From: AV40 sp038230255
GTDB lineage: Bacteria > Verrucomicrobiota > Verrucomicrobiia > Chthoniobacterales > UBA10450
Reading direction: 5' to 3'
Assembly (NCBI GenBank): GCA_038230255.1
Contig: JBBRNP010000008.1
Span: forward strand, 62,001 to 126,000
DNA: 64,000 nucleotides
Position numbers and translations under genes: made by a program. Below are positions 16,399 through 25,060 of this stretch, piece after piece. The notes beneath the pieces were generated by a model. That model worked only from the letters and a program-made list of their open reading frames with translations, made no database searches and was not told the DNA's origin. Within the stretch, counting starts at the first letter, position 1; the number at the start of each line of letters is the position of its first letter.

Positions 16399-18384
16399 AT
16401 GAAGTGGCTTTCCGGCGGGCTAACCTTTGTAAACTTCGCGACCGTTTGCGGATTGCTGATTGGAATGCTCACCGGCGGGCTGAGCGCCGCTGTTGGATGG
16501 GCCGCTCTCATATTAGCCGCCGGATTCGCCCTCTTAGCATATCTCAGGACAACAGATTCGGAACCGCAGTCCGATGCTTTGGATCGAGATCAATCCCAAC
16601 TATCGAAATATCGCAAGCTGCCGATATGGATTTTGGCCGGCTTCTTCACCATTTTCGCCGTCCGCTCATTTTGCTGGCTGCTGTTTGTCGATGGAAGCGA
16701 ACTGAAGATTCAATCGCCGGTGAATCTGGGCGACCTCGGCCTTCATCTCACCCACATTCAATTTTTCGCCAACGGCGTCCGGCTTTGGCCTTCCAACCCG
16801 ATTTATGTCTTCAGTGATCATCTCCGGTATCCGGCCGGGATCGATTTCTTTAACGCGCTGCTGTTGAAGGCTGGCGTCGATCTGATTCGCGGCCTGGTTT
16901 GGGTCGGATTGCTCGCGTCAGTCGCCACATTTTTCGCGCTCTATCGTTGGGGCGGCGGCTTTGCGATCGCTGGTTTTCTCTTCAACGGCGGACTGGCCGG
17001 CTTTCAGTTTCTGCGCAGCTTCAAATTCGTCGATTACCAGGACGTCAATAACATCGCCTGGAAAAGCATTCCGCTGACGATGTTCCTAACTCAGCGCGGC
17101 TTGCTCTACGCCATTCCCACCGGCTTGATCTTACTCTGGCATTGGCGCGAAAAATATTTTCGCAGCGGGCAGGATCGACAATCGGGGCCGCTCCCGTTTT
17201 GGGTCGAGCTCTCGCTGTATGCGTCGATGCCGCTTTTCCATCTTCACACCTTCATTGCGCTCAGTATCGCGCTCGTCTGCCTTTTTGTGGCGGGGGACCC
17301 GCAGATTCGCGGCCACCTTCTCACACTTGTCCTGAGTGCTTTAATTCCAGCGACGTTTTTTGTCTGGCTCATCAGCGACCATTTCCATGCCGGTTCCGTC
17401 CTCGAGTTCCATCCCGGCTGGGCTCAGAACGAAGGCGAATTTAAAATGCGTTTTTTTCGATTCTGGTTCTTCAATTTCGGGATCTTCGTTCCGCTGGTCC
17501 TCACTTTGGTCGGGTTCGTCGGTTGGCAGGCGTATCGATCGCATCAAACGAGGCGACTCGAATTATCCTCCGCGATTGCGATTGGACTTGGCGCATTCGT
17601 GTTGTCGTTCTGGCGAATCTGGAAGCAGGGAGTCACCTCAACCTGGATAATTGCAATGCTGTTCGGGCTGATCTTGCTCGCATGGACGGCAGCCCGCGTC
17701 GCACAAGGCGGAGTCGGCGGGGAGAAGAAGGTACCGGAAGAGATTACGTTTATTTTCGCAGCCGGCGCTATTTTTGTTTTCTTTTTCTCGATCAAAACGG
17801 CGCCGTGGATCTGGGACAATCTGAAGATAGGAATTTGGGCTTACTTCATTGTGTTGCCGTTTTTGTGGAGCCAATTGATCACCCAATGGGAGCGGCCGAT
17901 CCGGGTCGCGGTGTGCTTCGCCCTTTTCACCTCTGGGTTCGTGAGTTTGTTTGGCGGCTTGGCCGCGGGCAAAGGTGGCTTTGGCTTCGCCAATCGCGGC
18001 GAAGTGGACGCAGTCGGGTTCGCCGTCCGAAAGATGCCGCTGGAAGCGCGGTTTGCGGCCTGGCCGACCTACAATCATCCCCTGCTTCTCCAGGGTCGAA
18101 AAGTCGTGATGGGATATCCCGGCCACCTGTGGACGCAGGGATTCGAAGACTATGGCAAGACGAACGAGCAGCTCACCAACTTGATGCAAGGCGCTCCCAA
18201 TTGGCGCGATCTCGCCCGGATCCTGCACGTCCGCTACATTTTTTGGGGTCGCGAAGAAAAAACAAATTATGGATCGAGCCAGCGCCCGTGGGAAAAAACG
18301 GCAACGCTCGCCGCTTCCGGAACATGGGGCGCGATTTACGACTTGGAATCAGCGCCATCCCAACCGCCGGCAACCGTTCAGTGA
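16399..18384 (+). CDS. large polytopic membrane protein, GT-C-like
   Basis: A 661-residue protein with roughly twelve hydrophobic helices and a soluble C-terminal region (about 540-661; FGFANRGEVDAVGFAVRKMP, ATYNHPLLLQG-like). Translationally coupled (ATGA) to the Agl23-like gene. The first loop after the third helix, SPVNLGDLGLHLTHIQFFANG, with its acidic residue resembles the catalytic loop of GT-C glycosyltransferases. The long helical body with a C-terminal dehydrogenase-free domain fits that class. No exact family is recognised; a role in envelope glycan assembly beside dTDP-rhamnose synthesis is inferred. Confidence 0.75.
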   Translation: MKWLSGGLTFVNFATVCGLLIGMLTGGLSAAVGWAALILAAGFALLAYLRTTDSEPQSDALDRDQSQLSKYRKLPIWILAGFFTIFAVRSFCWLLFVDGSELKIQSPVNLGDLGLHLTHIQFFANGVRLWPSNPIYVFSDHLRYPAGIDFFNALLLKAGVDLIRGLVWVGLLASVATFFALYRWGGGFAIAGFLFNGGLAGFQFLRSFKFVDYQDVNNIAWKSIPLTMFLTQRGLLYAIPTGLILLWHWREKYFRSGQDRQSGPLPFWVELSLYASMPLFHLHTFIALSIALVCLFVAGDPQIRGHLLTLVLSALIPATFFVWLISDHFHAGSVLEFHPGWAQNEGEFKMRFFRFWFFNFGIFVPLVLTLVGFVGWQAYRSHQTRRLELSSAIAIGLGAFVLSFWRIWKQGVTSTWIIAMLFGLILLAWTAARVAQGGVGGEKKVPEEITFIFAAGAIFVFFFSIKTAPWIWDNLKIGIWAYFIVLPFLWSQLITQWERPIRVAVCFALFTSGFVSLFGGLAAGKGGFGFANRGEVDAVGFAVRKMPLEARFAAWPTYNHPLLLQGRKVVMGYPGHLWTQGFEDYGKTNEQLTNLMQGAPNWRDLARILHVRYIFWGREEKTNYGSSQRPWEKTATLAASGTWGAIYDLESAPSQPPATVQ

Positions 18385-18391
18385 TTTTTGT

Positions 18392-18871
18392 TCAACGCGT
18401 CGGCAGCGCGTTTAATACCAACTGACCCTGCGCAACCTGCCTGCCGTCGATCAGCGCTTCGACTTCAAATTGCAGCAGATCGTCCACTACCGCCATCTTT
18501 CTCGCGCGCAAAACGATTCGCTCCTCCGGACGGATCCCGCGAAAAAATTTCATTTGTCGAATCGCAGAGAGGAAGAAGCGCGGTTGTGCGTTTTGGGCCT
18601 GGGCTGGCGCCGCCGCGATGCCGGCGGTCTGGGCAAGCGCCTCCGTCAAGATCACGCCCGGCACGAGTGGATCGCCCGGAAAATGTCCGGCGAACATCGG
18701 GTCGTCGCTGGAGAATTGCGTCTCGCACTCCGCTGATACGCCGGGCTCGGACACGATCAATTTTCGAACAAACACAAACGGCGGCCGATGCGGCAAACCA
18801 AAGAAGTGACCAGTGACGGGTGACGAGTGACGAGATTCAGCCGCCGCTTTCTGTTTCTTGTCACTCGTCAC
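18392..18871 (-). CDS. FabZ-like 3-hydroxyacyl-ACP dehydratase
   Basis: A 159-residue hotdog-fold protein with LPHRPPFVFVRKLIV and the active-site segment FAGHFPGDPLVPGVILTEALAQ (catalytic His and Glu), as in FabZ, which dehydrates 3-hydroxyacyl-ACP in fatty-acid synthesis. The first about 25 residues (MTSDKKQKAAAESRHSSPVTG) come from a GTG start inside a heptamer repeat array and are probably not ancestral. A TTG before PHRPPF is an alternative start. It may be a paralogue serving a special lipid. Confidence 0.86.
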   Translation of the reverse strand: MTSDKKQKAAAESRHSSPVTGHFFGLPHRPPFVFVRKLIVSEPGVSAECETQFSSDDPMFAGHFPGDPLVPGVILTEALAQTAGIAAAPAQAQNAQPRFFLSAIRQMKFFRGIRPEERIVLRARKMAVVDDLLQFEVEALIDGRQVAQGQLVLNALPTR

Positions 18872-18880
18872 TCGTCACTT
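18805..18880. repeat. two facing heptamer arrays (GTGACGA units)
   Basis: Array one, 18805-18832: AGTGACC AGTGACG GGTGACG AGTGACG. Array two, 18860-18880: GTCACTC GTCACTC GTCACTT. They are inverted relative to each other and can form a long hairpin. They overlap the 5' end of the FabZ-like frame. Confidence 0.75.
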
Positions 18881-18884
18881 TCCT

Positions 18885-19343
18885 TCACCCGTTGACGAAG
18901 TAGGCGAACTTCCAGCTTCCTCTGATTCGCGTGATTCCGATTCGATAGCCGTCGTAATTGAGCGATGGATCGGCAAATTGCGGCGGTGAGACCATAAAAG
19001 CGCCTTTCTTGACGAATCGCTCCGACAAAATGCCATCCAGCTCCGGCCAAAGATTTTCCTGTTCCCAATATTGAAAAACGCCGGGACCCGCCATCGGCGG
19101 CTCGAGCTTATAACCAAAATCCTCCGTCATCATCGATTTGATCGTCTCCACATCGCGTTTCGCTATGGCTTTGCGCAGCCGGCCGAGAAACGCCTGAAAA
19201 TCGACGTCCTCAGGTTCGCGGAGGTCCGCCTTGGCCTTTTTCTTGAGTTGGTCGCGCTTGAGTTTTTCTTTTTTTTGCTGAGGCGTTTGGCAGCCCGTAA
19301 AGACGAATGCGAGCGCGAGTAAACTGGTAAGCAGGATTCTCAT
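18885..19343 (-). CDS. putative lipoprotein, SnoaL-like
   Basis: Start taken at ATG 19343 (MRILLTSLLALAFVFTGC), giving a signal peptide with lipobox FTGC and 152 residues. After a charged helix rich in Lys and Glu (QQKKEKLKRDQLKKKAKADL) comes a small alpha+beta domain (LRKAIAKRDVETIKSMMTED ... YRIGITRIRGSWKFAYFVNG) with the look of a nuclear-transport-factor-2/SnoaL fold. The function is unknown. Confidence 0.75.
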   Translation of the reverse strand: MRILLTSLLALAFVFTGCQTPQQKKEKLKRDQLKKKAKADLREPEDVDFQAFLGRLRKAIAKRDVETIKSMMTEDFGYKLEPPMAGPGVFQYWEQENLWPELDGILSERFVKKGAFMVSPPQFADPSLNYDGYRIGITRIRGSWKFAYFVNG

Positions 19344-19363
19344 CAGCCTAAGGTCTGTCACGT

Positions 19364-20140
19364 TTATGATTTGGATTCAAGGCTGGAGGCACATGAATGG
19401 GTCGCCTTTGCCGGATAGCGACGTTGCGCTTTGAGGACCTTGAACGGATGCGACAGAAAGATCCAGTAGATGGCGCTCGTAAAATCGACAATCGACGCGG
19501 GCGGGCTTGTGAGTCGGAGCGGACCCTCGCGCAACACCGTAAAAACGTTTTCAATCGTCAATGCATCCGGACGCGGAATGCTGGTGTAATGACGGCCGAA
19601 CGAGCGCAACTGGTGCGCGTCGGACGTCGCGATCAGTGGTTTGCCGAAATGAGCGGCCACTTTCGCCGCTCGACGATTGGGATTGAGCAGTCCTTTGTGA
19701 AAATGACAGAGCTCGATCGCGTCAAAGCAATCAATCTCTTGAATAAGACGCGCGCCGATCGAACCGCCCAGGACGTAGAAAGGATGCGGCGCAATAGTGA
19801 AGATCGACAATCCGCGGCGGGCCCGGAGTTGGCGAAGGTCATCGAAATTTTTTAGTCCCGCCACTTCGGCCGCGGTCACGTTCAGCAAGATCGCATCGGC
19901 GCCTTGTAACCGCACTTCGGCCGCGGGGATCAGCAAAATTCCCATCGCCGCTGCATCCGCAAACACTTCCGGGCGATCGAACACGGCATCGTGCAACGTG
20001 ATGGCCAGCACACCGAAACCGAGTTGCTTTGCGCTCTCCAGCAGTTGATGCGCCGAATAATCGATCACGTCCTTTGGATCGTCGAGGGTGTGGATGTGAA
20101 GATCGACTTTGATCCAGTCTTCGTTATCGATCTCGCTCAT
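19364..20140 (-). CDS. PHP domain phosphoesterase-like protein
   Basis: Start taken at ATG 20140 (MSEIDNEDWIKVDLHIHT), 258 residues. The HIHT motif, a later ITLHD, and ELCHFHKG with IATSDAHQL are the metal-binding signatures of the PHP fold (YciV/DNA polymerase PHP type), so a metal-dependent phosphoesterase is likely. The upstream ATG at 20182 would add MLLLVLMIEIKSKS, which arises from a hexamer repeat (GAGCAA-like units) and is less likely. The substrate is unknown. Confidence 0.83.
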   Translation of the reverse strand: MSEIDNEDWIKVDLHIHTLDDPKDVIDYSAHQLLESAKQLGFGVLAITLHDAVFDRPEVFADAAAMGILLIPAAEVRLQGADAILLNVTAAEVAGLKNFDDLRQLRARRGLSIFTIAPHPFYVLGGSIGARLIQEIDCFDAIELCHFHKGLLNPNRRAAKVAAHFGKPLIATSDAHQLRSFGRHYTSIPRPDALTIENVFTVLREGPLRLTSPPASIVDFTSAIYWIFLSHPFKVLKAQRRYPAKATHSCASSLESKS

Positions 20141-20198
20141 GCTCTTACTCTTAATCTCGATCATGAGCACGAGTAGGAGCAAGAGAAGAGCCGGACAA
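20141..20198. repeat. hexamer-like GAGCAC/GAGCAA repeat
   Basis: Degenerate 6-base units (GAGCAC GAGTAG GAGCAA GAGAAG) with inverted CTCTTA-like units beside them. Related CTCTTGCTC runs occur at 39835-39860 and inside the glycerate kinase gene near 41470. Confidence 0.45.
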
Positions 20199-20215
20199 AC
20201 CGCTTGCGAGGGATT

Positions 20216-20243
20216 ATCTCCTATCTACCATCTTCTATCTTCC
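20216..20243. repeat. heptamer tandem repeat (ATCTTCC units)
   Basis: Four units, ATCTCCT ATCTACC ATCTTCT ATCTTCC, nine bases upstream of tRNA-Leu. Same period and copy number as the other heptamer arrays. Confidence 0.7.
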
Positions 20244-20252
20244 AAAACGCGC

Positions 20253-20336
20253 GCTCGGGTGGTGGAATGGCAGACACGTACGTTTGAGGGGCGTATGCCG
20301 AAAGGCATGCGGGTTCAAGTCCCGCCCCGAGCACCA
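20253..20336 (+). tRNA. tRNA-Leu (GAG)
   Basis: An 84-nt class II tRNA: acceptor GCTCGGG/CCCGAGC, anticodon loop TTGAGGG (anticodon GAG), long variable arm TGCCGAAAGGCA, T-arm GCGGGTTCAAGTCCCGC, with an encoded CCA end. Confidence 0.95.
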
Positions 20337-20473
20337 AATCTTCCAGGCGTTGAAGAATTTTCGGCCCACCTCTCTCGATTCAAGCCGCTCAAGAAAAACG
20401 ACTTAGAAAAGTCGCCGTCAATTTGTAGAAAATCTACGAGTCCAAGCCTCTGGCGAAATCCGATTCCCTACCG

Positions 20474-20677
20474 ATGCCACGCCAGCCAAAGGAAAGAAAG
20501 CGGCCGGCAAACGGAAGCGCCGCGAAAGTGGAAAACGGAAGCACGGTCTGTGCGTTGTGTGGGCGAACCATCAACGCGGGGAATTCCGTCAGCCAGGAAC
20601 CCGTCATCTACAGCATCTGTCCGGCCTGCAAACGGATGCCGTACCGTAACCCGGGATCGACCGCGTCACTTTGTTAA
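20474..20677 (+). CDS. small putative zinc-ribbon protein
   Basis: A 67-residue basic protein with two CxxC pairs, VCALCGRTI and ICPACKRM, spaced like a small zinc ribbon. It has no clear ribosome binding site, and its last codons overlap the argF stop on the other strand. Not recognised beyond the Cys pattern. It could be a short regulatory or RNA-binding protein, or a chance frame. Confidence 0.42.
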   Translation: MPRQPKERKRPANGSAAKVENGSTVCALCGRTINAGNSVSQEPVIYSICPACKRMPYRNPGSTASLC

Positions 20678-21562
20678 CTCGACCAGGATCGCTTTCTGCA
20701 CATGCAATCGATTCTCCGCCTGATCAAAAATCGTTTGCGCGTGTTGCTCGAAAGTCTTCGCATCGATCTCTTGTCCGCGATGCGCGGGTAAGCAATGCAT
20801 CACCATCGCGTCGGGTTTGGCCAACTTCACTACTGCGTCGTTGATCCAGTAGGGTCCTAGCTCGGCTTCGCGCCGCGCTTCTTCCGCTTCCTTTCCCATC
20901 GAAACCCAAATGTCGGTGTAAAGCGCATCGGCGTCGCGCGCGGCCGCGGCCACATCGTCCGTGCAGGTCACGCGCCCGCCCGCGCGCTCAAGCAGTTTCT
21001 TTTTCGGCTGATATTTTTTGTGCGACGCAATCCGCAATTCGAAATCCAATTTTCCCGCCGCGAATAACCATGACCGCGCCGTATTTGAAACACCGTCGCC
21101 AATGTAAGCGACTACCGTTTTGTCGATCTTGCCGCGTTTTTCAATGATCGTAAAAATGTCGCCCAGGATCTGGCACGGGTGCTCGTCATCGGTCAGCGCG
21201 TTGATCGTCGGGACACCGGAAAATTCCGCGAATTCCTCGATGTCGCTCTGGGCATACGTTCGGATGACTGCGCCGTGGATCATTCGCGCCAGCACACGCG
21301 CGGTGTCCTTGATCAATTCGCCGCGACCAAGCTGCGCGTCCGCCGCGTTTAAATAAATTGTTTCTCCGCCAAGCTCGCGGATCCCGACATCAAACGAAAC
21401 CCGCGTTCGGGTGGATGGTTTGGAAAAGATCAAAGCCCAGGTTTGCCCAGCGAGCGGCTGCGCCGAAATCTTGCCTCGGTTTGTCTTGAGCTCAGCCGTT
21501 CGTCGCAGAATCCCCTCGATCTCTTCGCGCGACAGCTGCTCAATACTCAACAAATGCTTCAT
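20666..21562 (-). CDS. argF: ornithine carbamoyltransferase
   Basis: Makes citrulline from ornithine and carbamoyl phosphate. The 298 residues have the carbamoyl-phosphate motif FSKPSTRTRVSFD (STRT), ADAQLGRGE, the HPCQ motif (DDEHPCQILGD) and the ornithine-binding HCLPAHRG near the C-terminus. It is the last gene of argC-argJ-argB-argD-argF on this strand, 35 bases after argD. Confidence 0.97.
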   Translation of the reverse strand: MKHLLSIEQLSREEIEGILRRTAELKTNRGKISAQPLAGQTWALIFSKPSTRTRVSFDVGIRELGGETIYLNAADAQLGRGELIKDTARVLARMIHGAVIRTYAQSDIEEFAEFSGVPTINALTDDEHPCQILGDIFTIIEKRGKIDKTVVAYIGDGVSNTARSWLFAAGKLDFELRIASHKKYQPKKKLLERAGGRVTCTDDVAAAARDADALYTDIWVSMGKEAEEARREAELGPYWINDAVVKLAKPDAMVMHCLPAHRGQEIDAKTFEQHAQTIFDQAENRLHVQKAILVELTK

Positions 21563-21597
21563 TCAGTTCTTCCTCTTCCGCTCACTCTTCATCTTGC

Positions 21598-22866
21598 TCA
21601 CTCTTTATCCGCAAGATCGACAATCATTTTTTCGATCGCTCGCAACCCTTCTTCCGCTTCCCCACGCGAAAGATTCAACGGAGGCAACAAACGGATCACC
21701 GAATTGCCCGCCGGCACGGTGAGTAGATTTCGCTTGTGCAACTCCTTCACGATTTCGAGTGCTTTGAATTGCGGTTGAAATTCAATTCCGATCATCAATC
21801 CAAGGCCGCGCACGGCTTTCACCACTTTCGGAAATCGTTGCTGAACAGTTTGTAATTCGCGCAAAAGAAAGTCACCCGTGTCACGCGCGCTTTTGACCAG
21901 GTTTTCGCGCTCGATTACGTCGAAAATCTTCAGTGCTACCGCGCAGGCCAACGGCGTTCCACCGAAAGTGGTCGCGTGCGTGCCCGCGGAAAGAACATTC
22001 GCGAACTTCTCTCGCACCCAAAACGCGCCCATCGGAAATCCCCCGCCCAACGACTTCGCCATCGAAACTCCATCCGGGACGAGATCGACATCTTCGTTTT
22101 CCAGAATGCGCTGCCAGCTTTGAAATTTTCCAGTGCGGAAATGTCCGGCCTGCACTTCATCAAACAGCAAAAGCAAAGTACGCTCATCGCACAGTTTTCG
22201 CAGTCCAAGCAAATATTTGGGGCTGGCAATGGTGATTCCGCTTTCCCCCTGGACCGGCTCAATCAAAATCGCGGCGGTTTTTGGCGTGATCGCGCCGCGC
22301 ATCGCATCGAGGTCGTTGAACGGCACTTGCTTGAATCCCTCCACCGGCGGCTCAAATCCTTTTTTCACTTTTTCCTGACCGGTTGCCGCGATCCCGGCCA
22401 GCGTCCGCCCGTGAAACGAATCGTCGGTCGTTATGATTTCATAACGGCCGTCGTCGTGTCCGAATTTCCGCGCAAATTTGAAGAGACCTTCGTTCGCTTC
22501 CGCGCCGCTGTTGCAGAAAAACACCCGCCCCGGCGCGATTCGATCGACAATCCGTTTCGCAAGCCGACCCTGCAGCTCATTATAATATAGATTGGAAACG
22601 TGGATCAGCTTTTGGGACTGCTCGGTCAGCGCTTTGGTTATCTCGGGGTGGGCGTGGCCCAACGAGCAGACGGCAATTCCCGCGGCAAGATCGAGATAGC
22701 GCTTTCCATCCACGTCCCAAACGTAACTCCCCTCACCGCGATCGAGGACAAGATCAAACCGCGCGTATGAAGGAACAACAAACTTCTCAAACGTCTGATG
22801 TACCTGCTCTGCATTTCGGCGTTGGACGTTGGGCGTTGAGCGTTGGACGTTTTCTGCTGTTTTCAT
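21598..22866 (-). CDS. argD: acetylornithine aminotransferase
   Basis: PLP enzyme that converts N-acetylglutamate semialdehyde to N-acetylornithine. The 422 residues have class III features: YLDLAAGIAVCSLGHAHPEI, FCNSGAEANEGLFKFARKFG, LLFDEVQAGHFRTGKF, then TFGGTPLACAVALKIF. The usual PLP lysine is expected in the segment GVSMAKSLGGGFPMGA. The first about 20 residues (MKTAENVQRSTPNVQRRNAE) are encoded by a heptamer array, so the native start may lie downstream. It overlaps argB by four bases. Confidence 0.95.
   Translation of the reverse strand: MKTAENVQRSTPNVQRRNAEQVHQTFEKFVVPSYARFDLVLDRGEGSYVWDVDGKRYLDLAAGIAVCSLGHAHPEITKALTEQSQKLIHVSNLYYNELQGRLAKRIVDRIAPGRVFFCNSGAEANEGLFKFARKFGHDDGRYEIITTDDSFHGRTLAGIAATGQEKVKKGFEPPVEGFKQVPFNDLDAMRGAITPKTAAILIEPVQGESGITIASPKYLLGLRKLCDERTLLLLFDEVQAGHFRTGKFQSWQRILENEDVDLVPDGVSMAKSLGGGFPMGAFWVREKFANVLSAGTHATTFGGTPLACAVALKIFDVIERENLVKSARDTGDFLLRELQTVQQRFPKVVKAVRGLGLMIGIEFQPQFKALEIVKELHKRNLLTVPAGNSVIRLLPPLNLSRGEAEEGLRAIEKMIVDLADKE
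22821..22851. repeat. heptamer tandem repeat (GTTGGAC units) in argD 5' end
   Basis: Four units, GTTGGAC GTTGGGC GTTGAGC GTTGGAC plus GTT. Read on the minus strand they encode NVQRSTPNVQRR at the start of ArgD. The same unit type is at 36391-36418. Confidence 0.8.
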
Positions 22867-23738
22867 AACACGACCTCGGTCCCGACTCCCGCGTCGGTGA
22901 AGATTTCAAGCAAAACGGAATGCGGAATTCTCCCGTCCACGAACTGGACTTTTTCAACCCCGCTTTCAATCGCGGCCATCGCGCTGTCCACTTTCGGGAT
23001 CATTCCCTCGCCGATCACGCCTGTCTTTCGCAATTGCGGAACTTCGCTCACCGGTAAGTGCCTGAGCAGGCTCGTGTCATTTTTCGGATCGCGCAGCAAC
23101 CCAGGCACATCGCTCATAAACACCAAGCGGCGCGCTTTCAATGCAATCGCCGTTTTCGCCGCCGCGATATCCGCGTTGCAGTTGTAAATCTTGCCGTCAT
23201 CGCCAAGTGCCGTCGGACTGACTACCGGCGTAATGCTGCGTCGAATACATTCCCGCAATGGTTCCACGTTCACGTCGCGAACTTCGCCGACGAATCCAAG
23301 ATCGACATCTCCATCTTTCTCATCTTTCGCCGAAAATTTTCGACATCGAAAAATATCAAGGCCAGCGAAACCGCGCGCCTTCCCGCCGAAGTCCTGGATC
23401 GCTTTCACAATTTCAGGATTAATTTCGCGTGAGAGAACGCGATCGACAATTTCCGCGCTGGCGGAGTCGGTCACGCGATAACCGTGCACGAATTCCGATT
23501 TTACACCGGCTTCTTCGAGCGCACGCGTGATCGCTTTGCCACCGCCGTGCACTACGACCGGATTAATCCCGACCGCCTCGAGAAAAACGACGTCGCGCGC
23601 AACCCGGTGCCGTTCTTCCGGATCGGGCGAGTCCATGAAACTGCCGCCGTACTTCACCACGAAGATCTGGCTCCGGAAACGCTGAATGTAAGGCAACGCT
23701 TCGAGCAACGTCGCCGCCTTCGAAATAATTTTTTTCAT
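22863..23738 (-). CDS. argB: acetylglutamate kinase
   Basis: Phosphorylates N-acetylglutamate, the usual feedback-controlled step of arginine synthesis. The 291 residues contain FVVKYGGSFMDSP, the glycine loop VVVHGGGKAI, the nucleotide/arginine region and the C-terminal IGEGMIPKVDSAMAAIESGV. The N-terminal helix (MKKIISKAATLLEALPYIQRF) is of the kind found in arginine-inhibited, hexameric enzymes. Start and stop overlap argJ and argD, so expression is coupled. Confidence 0.97.
   Translation of the reverse strand: MKKIISKAATLLEALPYIQRFRSQIFVVKYGGSFMDSPDPEERHRVARDVVFLEAVGINPVVVHGGGKAITRALEEAGVKSEFVHGYRVTDSASAEIVDRVLSREINPEIVKAIQDFGGKARGFAGLDIFRCRKFSAKDEKDGDVDLGFVGEVRDVNVEPLRECIRRSITPVVSPTALGDDGKIYNCNADIAAAKTAIALKARRLVFMSDVPGLLRDPKNDTSLLRHLPVSEVPQLRKTGVIGEGMIPKVDSAMAAIESGVEKVQFVDGRIPHSVLLEIFTDAGVGTEVVL
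23298..23309 (+). repeat. AAGATCGACATC motif copy
   Basis: Plus orientation, inside argB, antisense; ArgB residues DVDLG. Confidence 0.75.
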
Positions 23739-25060
23739 CAGCCGCCGAGGGTCGCCGGATCAGTAATGTCGCCTTTGTTGAACGCGACGTAATTCTCGGT
23801 GAGATCAGCCGCGTAAAGCACGAACGCGCCCCGCCCGCGATGAAGATCGACATGCAAATCGAACTCAGGTGCTAAGGTAGTTTTTGCCAGCCTTTTCAAG
23901 GCGACATTTGTCGGACGACCACGTCGAAATGCAAAAAGAATTTTGCTGCTGTCAGGCGAGGCATATCCGACATCGACCAGCGTTTCATCGACGTCGGCTT
24001 TTGAATAGCCGACCGCACAGAGAATCCGGCCCCAGTTCGGATCCCCGCCGCACCAGCTCGTGCGCACAAGGGAGCTGTTGGCAATCGCGCGAGCGGCCAC
24101 TTCCGCTTCGCGATCGTTACGCGCGCCACGCAGATGAAGCGCGACAAATCGCGAAGTGCCTTCACCGTCGCGCACAATCATCTTCGCAAGCTCCAAACAT
24201 GCGAAATTCAGCGCTTCCTGAAATGGGGAATGCCGAATTGCAGATCTCGAATTTCCAGCAAGACCGTTGGCCAACATGATCACTGAATCGTTCGTGCTCA
24301 TGTCGCCATCGACCGTGATTCGATTAAAACTCTGACGAACTGCAATCTTGAGCGCGCGTTTGAGGGCTCCGGACTCAATCGCCGCGTCGGTCGTAATGAA
24401 TCCGAGCATGGTCGCCATTCCCGGCTGAATCATGCCGGCGCCTTTGCAGATCCCGCCGATTCGAACGGTTGACCTTCCCACTTTGAGCTCAACCGCGACT
24501 TCCTTTCGGCGCGTATCGGTCGTCATGATCGCCTCAGCGACCTGTCGCGCATTCGATGTCGATCTTGCAATGCTCGGTGCGCACGCTCGAATGCCGCGCT
24601 CAATATTTGTCATCGGCATTGGCACACCAATTCGGCCGGTCGAGCAAACGAGAACGTCGTTCTCGTTAATAGATAGCGCTCTTGCCGCGAACTGGGTCGT
24701 GCGGCGCGCGTCCTTCATTCCTTGACGTCCGGTGCAGGCGTTCGCGTTTCCGGAATTCACCACGATCGCTTGCGCGGATTTTTTTGTGGCGCGTTGACGG
24801 CTAATTTTTACCGGCGCCGCACAGACTTGGTTGGTTGTGAACATTCCGGCCACTGCCGCGGGAACATCGGAAACGATCAAGGCTAGGTCGCGCTTTTGTC
24901 CTTTCTCCGAACCTTTGCCGGTGCCGAGCTTTTTGATGTCGCAGAAAACCGCGGCGCATTTGAAGCCGCGCGGCGCACAAATCGAATCGGGAATCTGTCG
25001 AAACGAATTTTTCAAATCAGCCCAGCAGTCTCGGGAAATCCGAGCATCAGATTCATGCAT
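23738..25060 (-). CDS. argJ: glutamate N-acetyltransferase/amino-acid acetyltransferase
   Basis: Transfers acetyl from acetylornithine to glutamate and, if bifunctional, makes acetylglutamate from acetyl-CoA. The precursor of up to 440 residues is self-cleaved before T217 in IQPGMATMLGF. The ATG at 25060 overlaps the argC end by 49 bases and gives an unusual extension; a TTG at 25015 overlapping the argC stop is an alternative. Presence of argJ implies the cyclic acetyl pathway here, with no argE or argA seen. Confidence 0.95.
   Translation of the reverse strand: MHESDARISRDCWADLKNSFRQIPDSICAPRGFKCAAVFCDIKKLGTGKGSEKGQKRDLALIVSDVPAAVAGMFTTNQVCAAPVKISRQRATKKSAQAIVVNSGNANACTGRQGMKDARRTTQFAARALSINENDVLVCSTGRIGVPMPMTNIERGIRACAPSIARSTSNARQVAEAIMTTDTRRKEVAVELKVGRSTVRIGGICKGAGMIQPGMATMLGFITTDAAIESGALKRALKIAVRQSFNRITVDGDMSTNDSVIMLANGLAGNSRSAIRHSPFQEALNFACLELAKMIVRDGEGTSRFVALHLRGARNDREAEVAARAIANSSLVRTSWCGGDPNWGRILCAVGYSKADVDETLVDVGYASPDSSKILFAFRRGRPTNVALKRLAKTTLAPEFDLHVDLHRGRGAFVLYAADLTENYVAFNKGDITDPATLGG
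23843..23853 (+). repeat. AAGATCGACAT motif copy
   Basis: Plus orientation, inside argJ near its 3' end (residues HVDLH). Confidence 0.7.
24555..24566 (-). repeat. AAGATCGACATC motif copy
   Basis: Minus orientation, sense strand of argJ, but in a frame giving ARSTSN, different from the usual KIDI/DVDL readings. Confidence 0.75.
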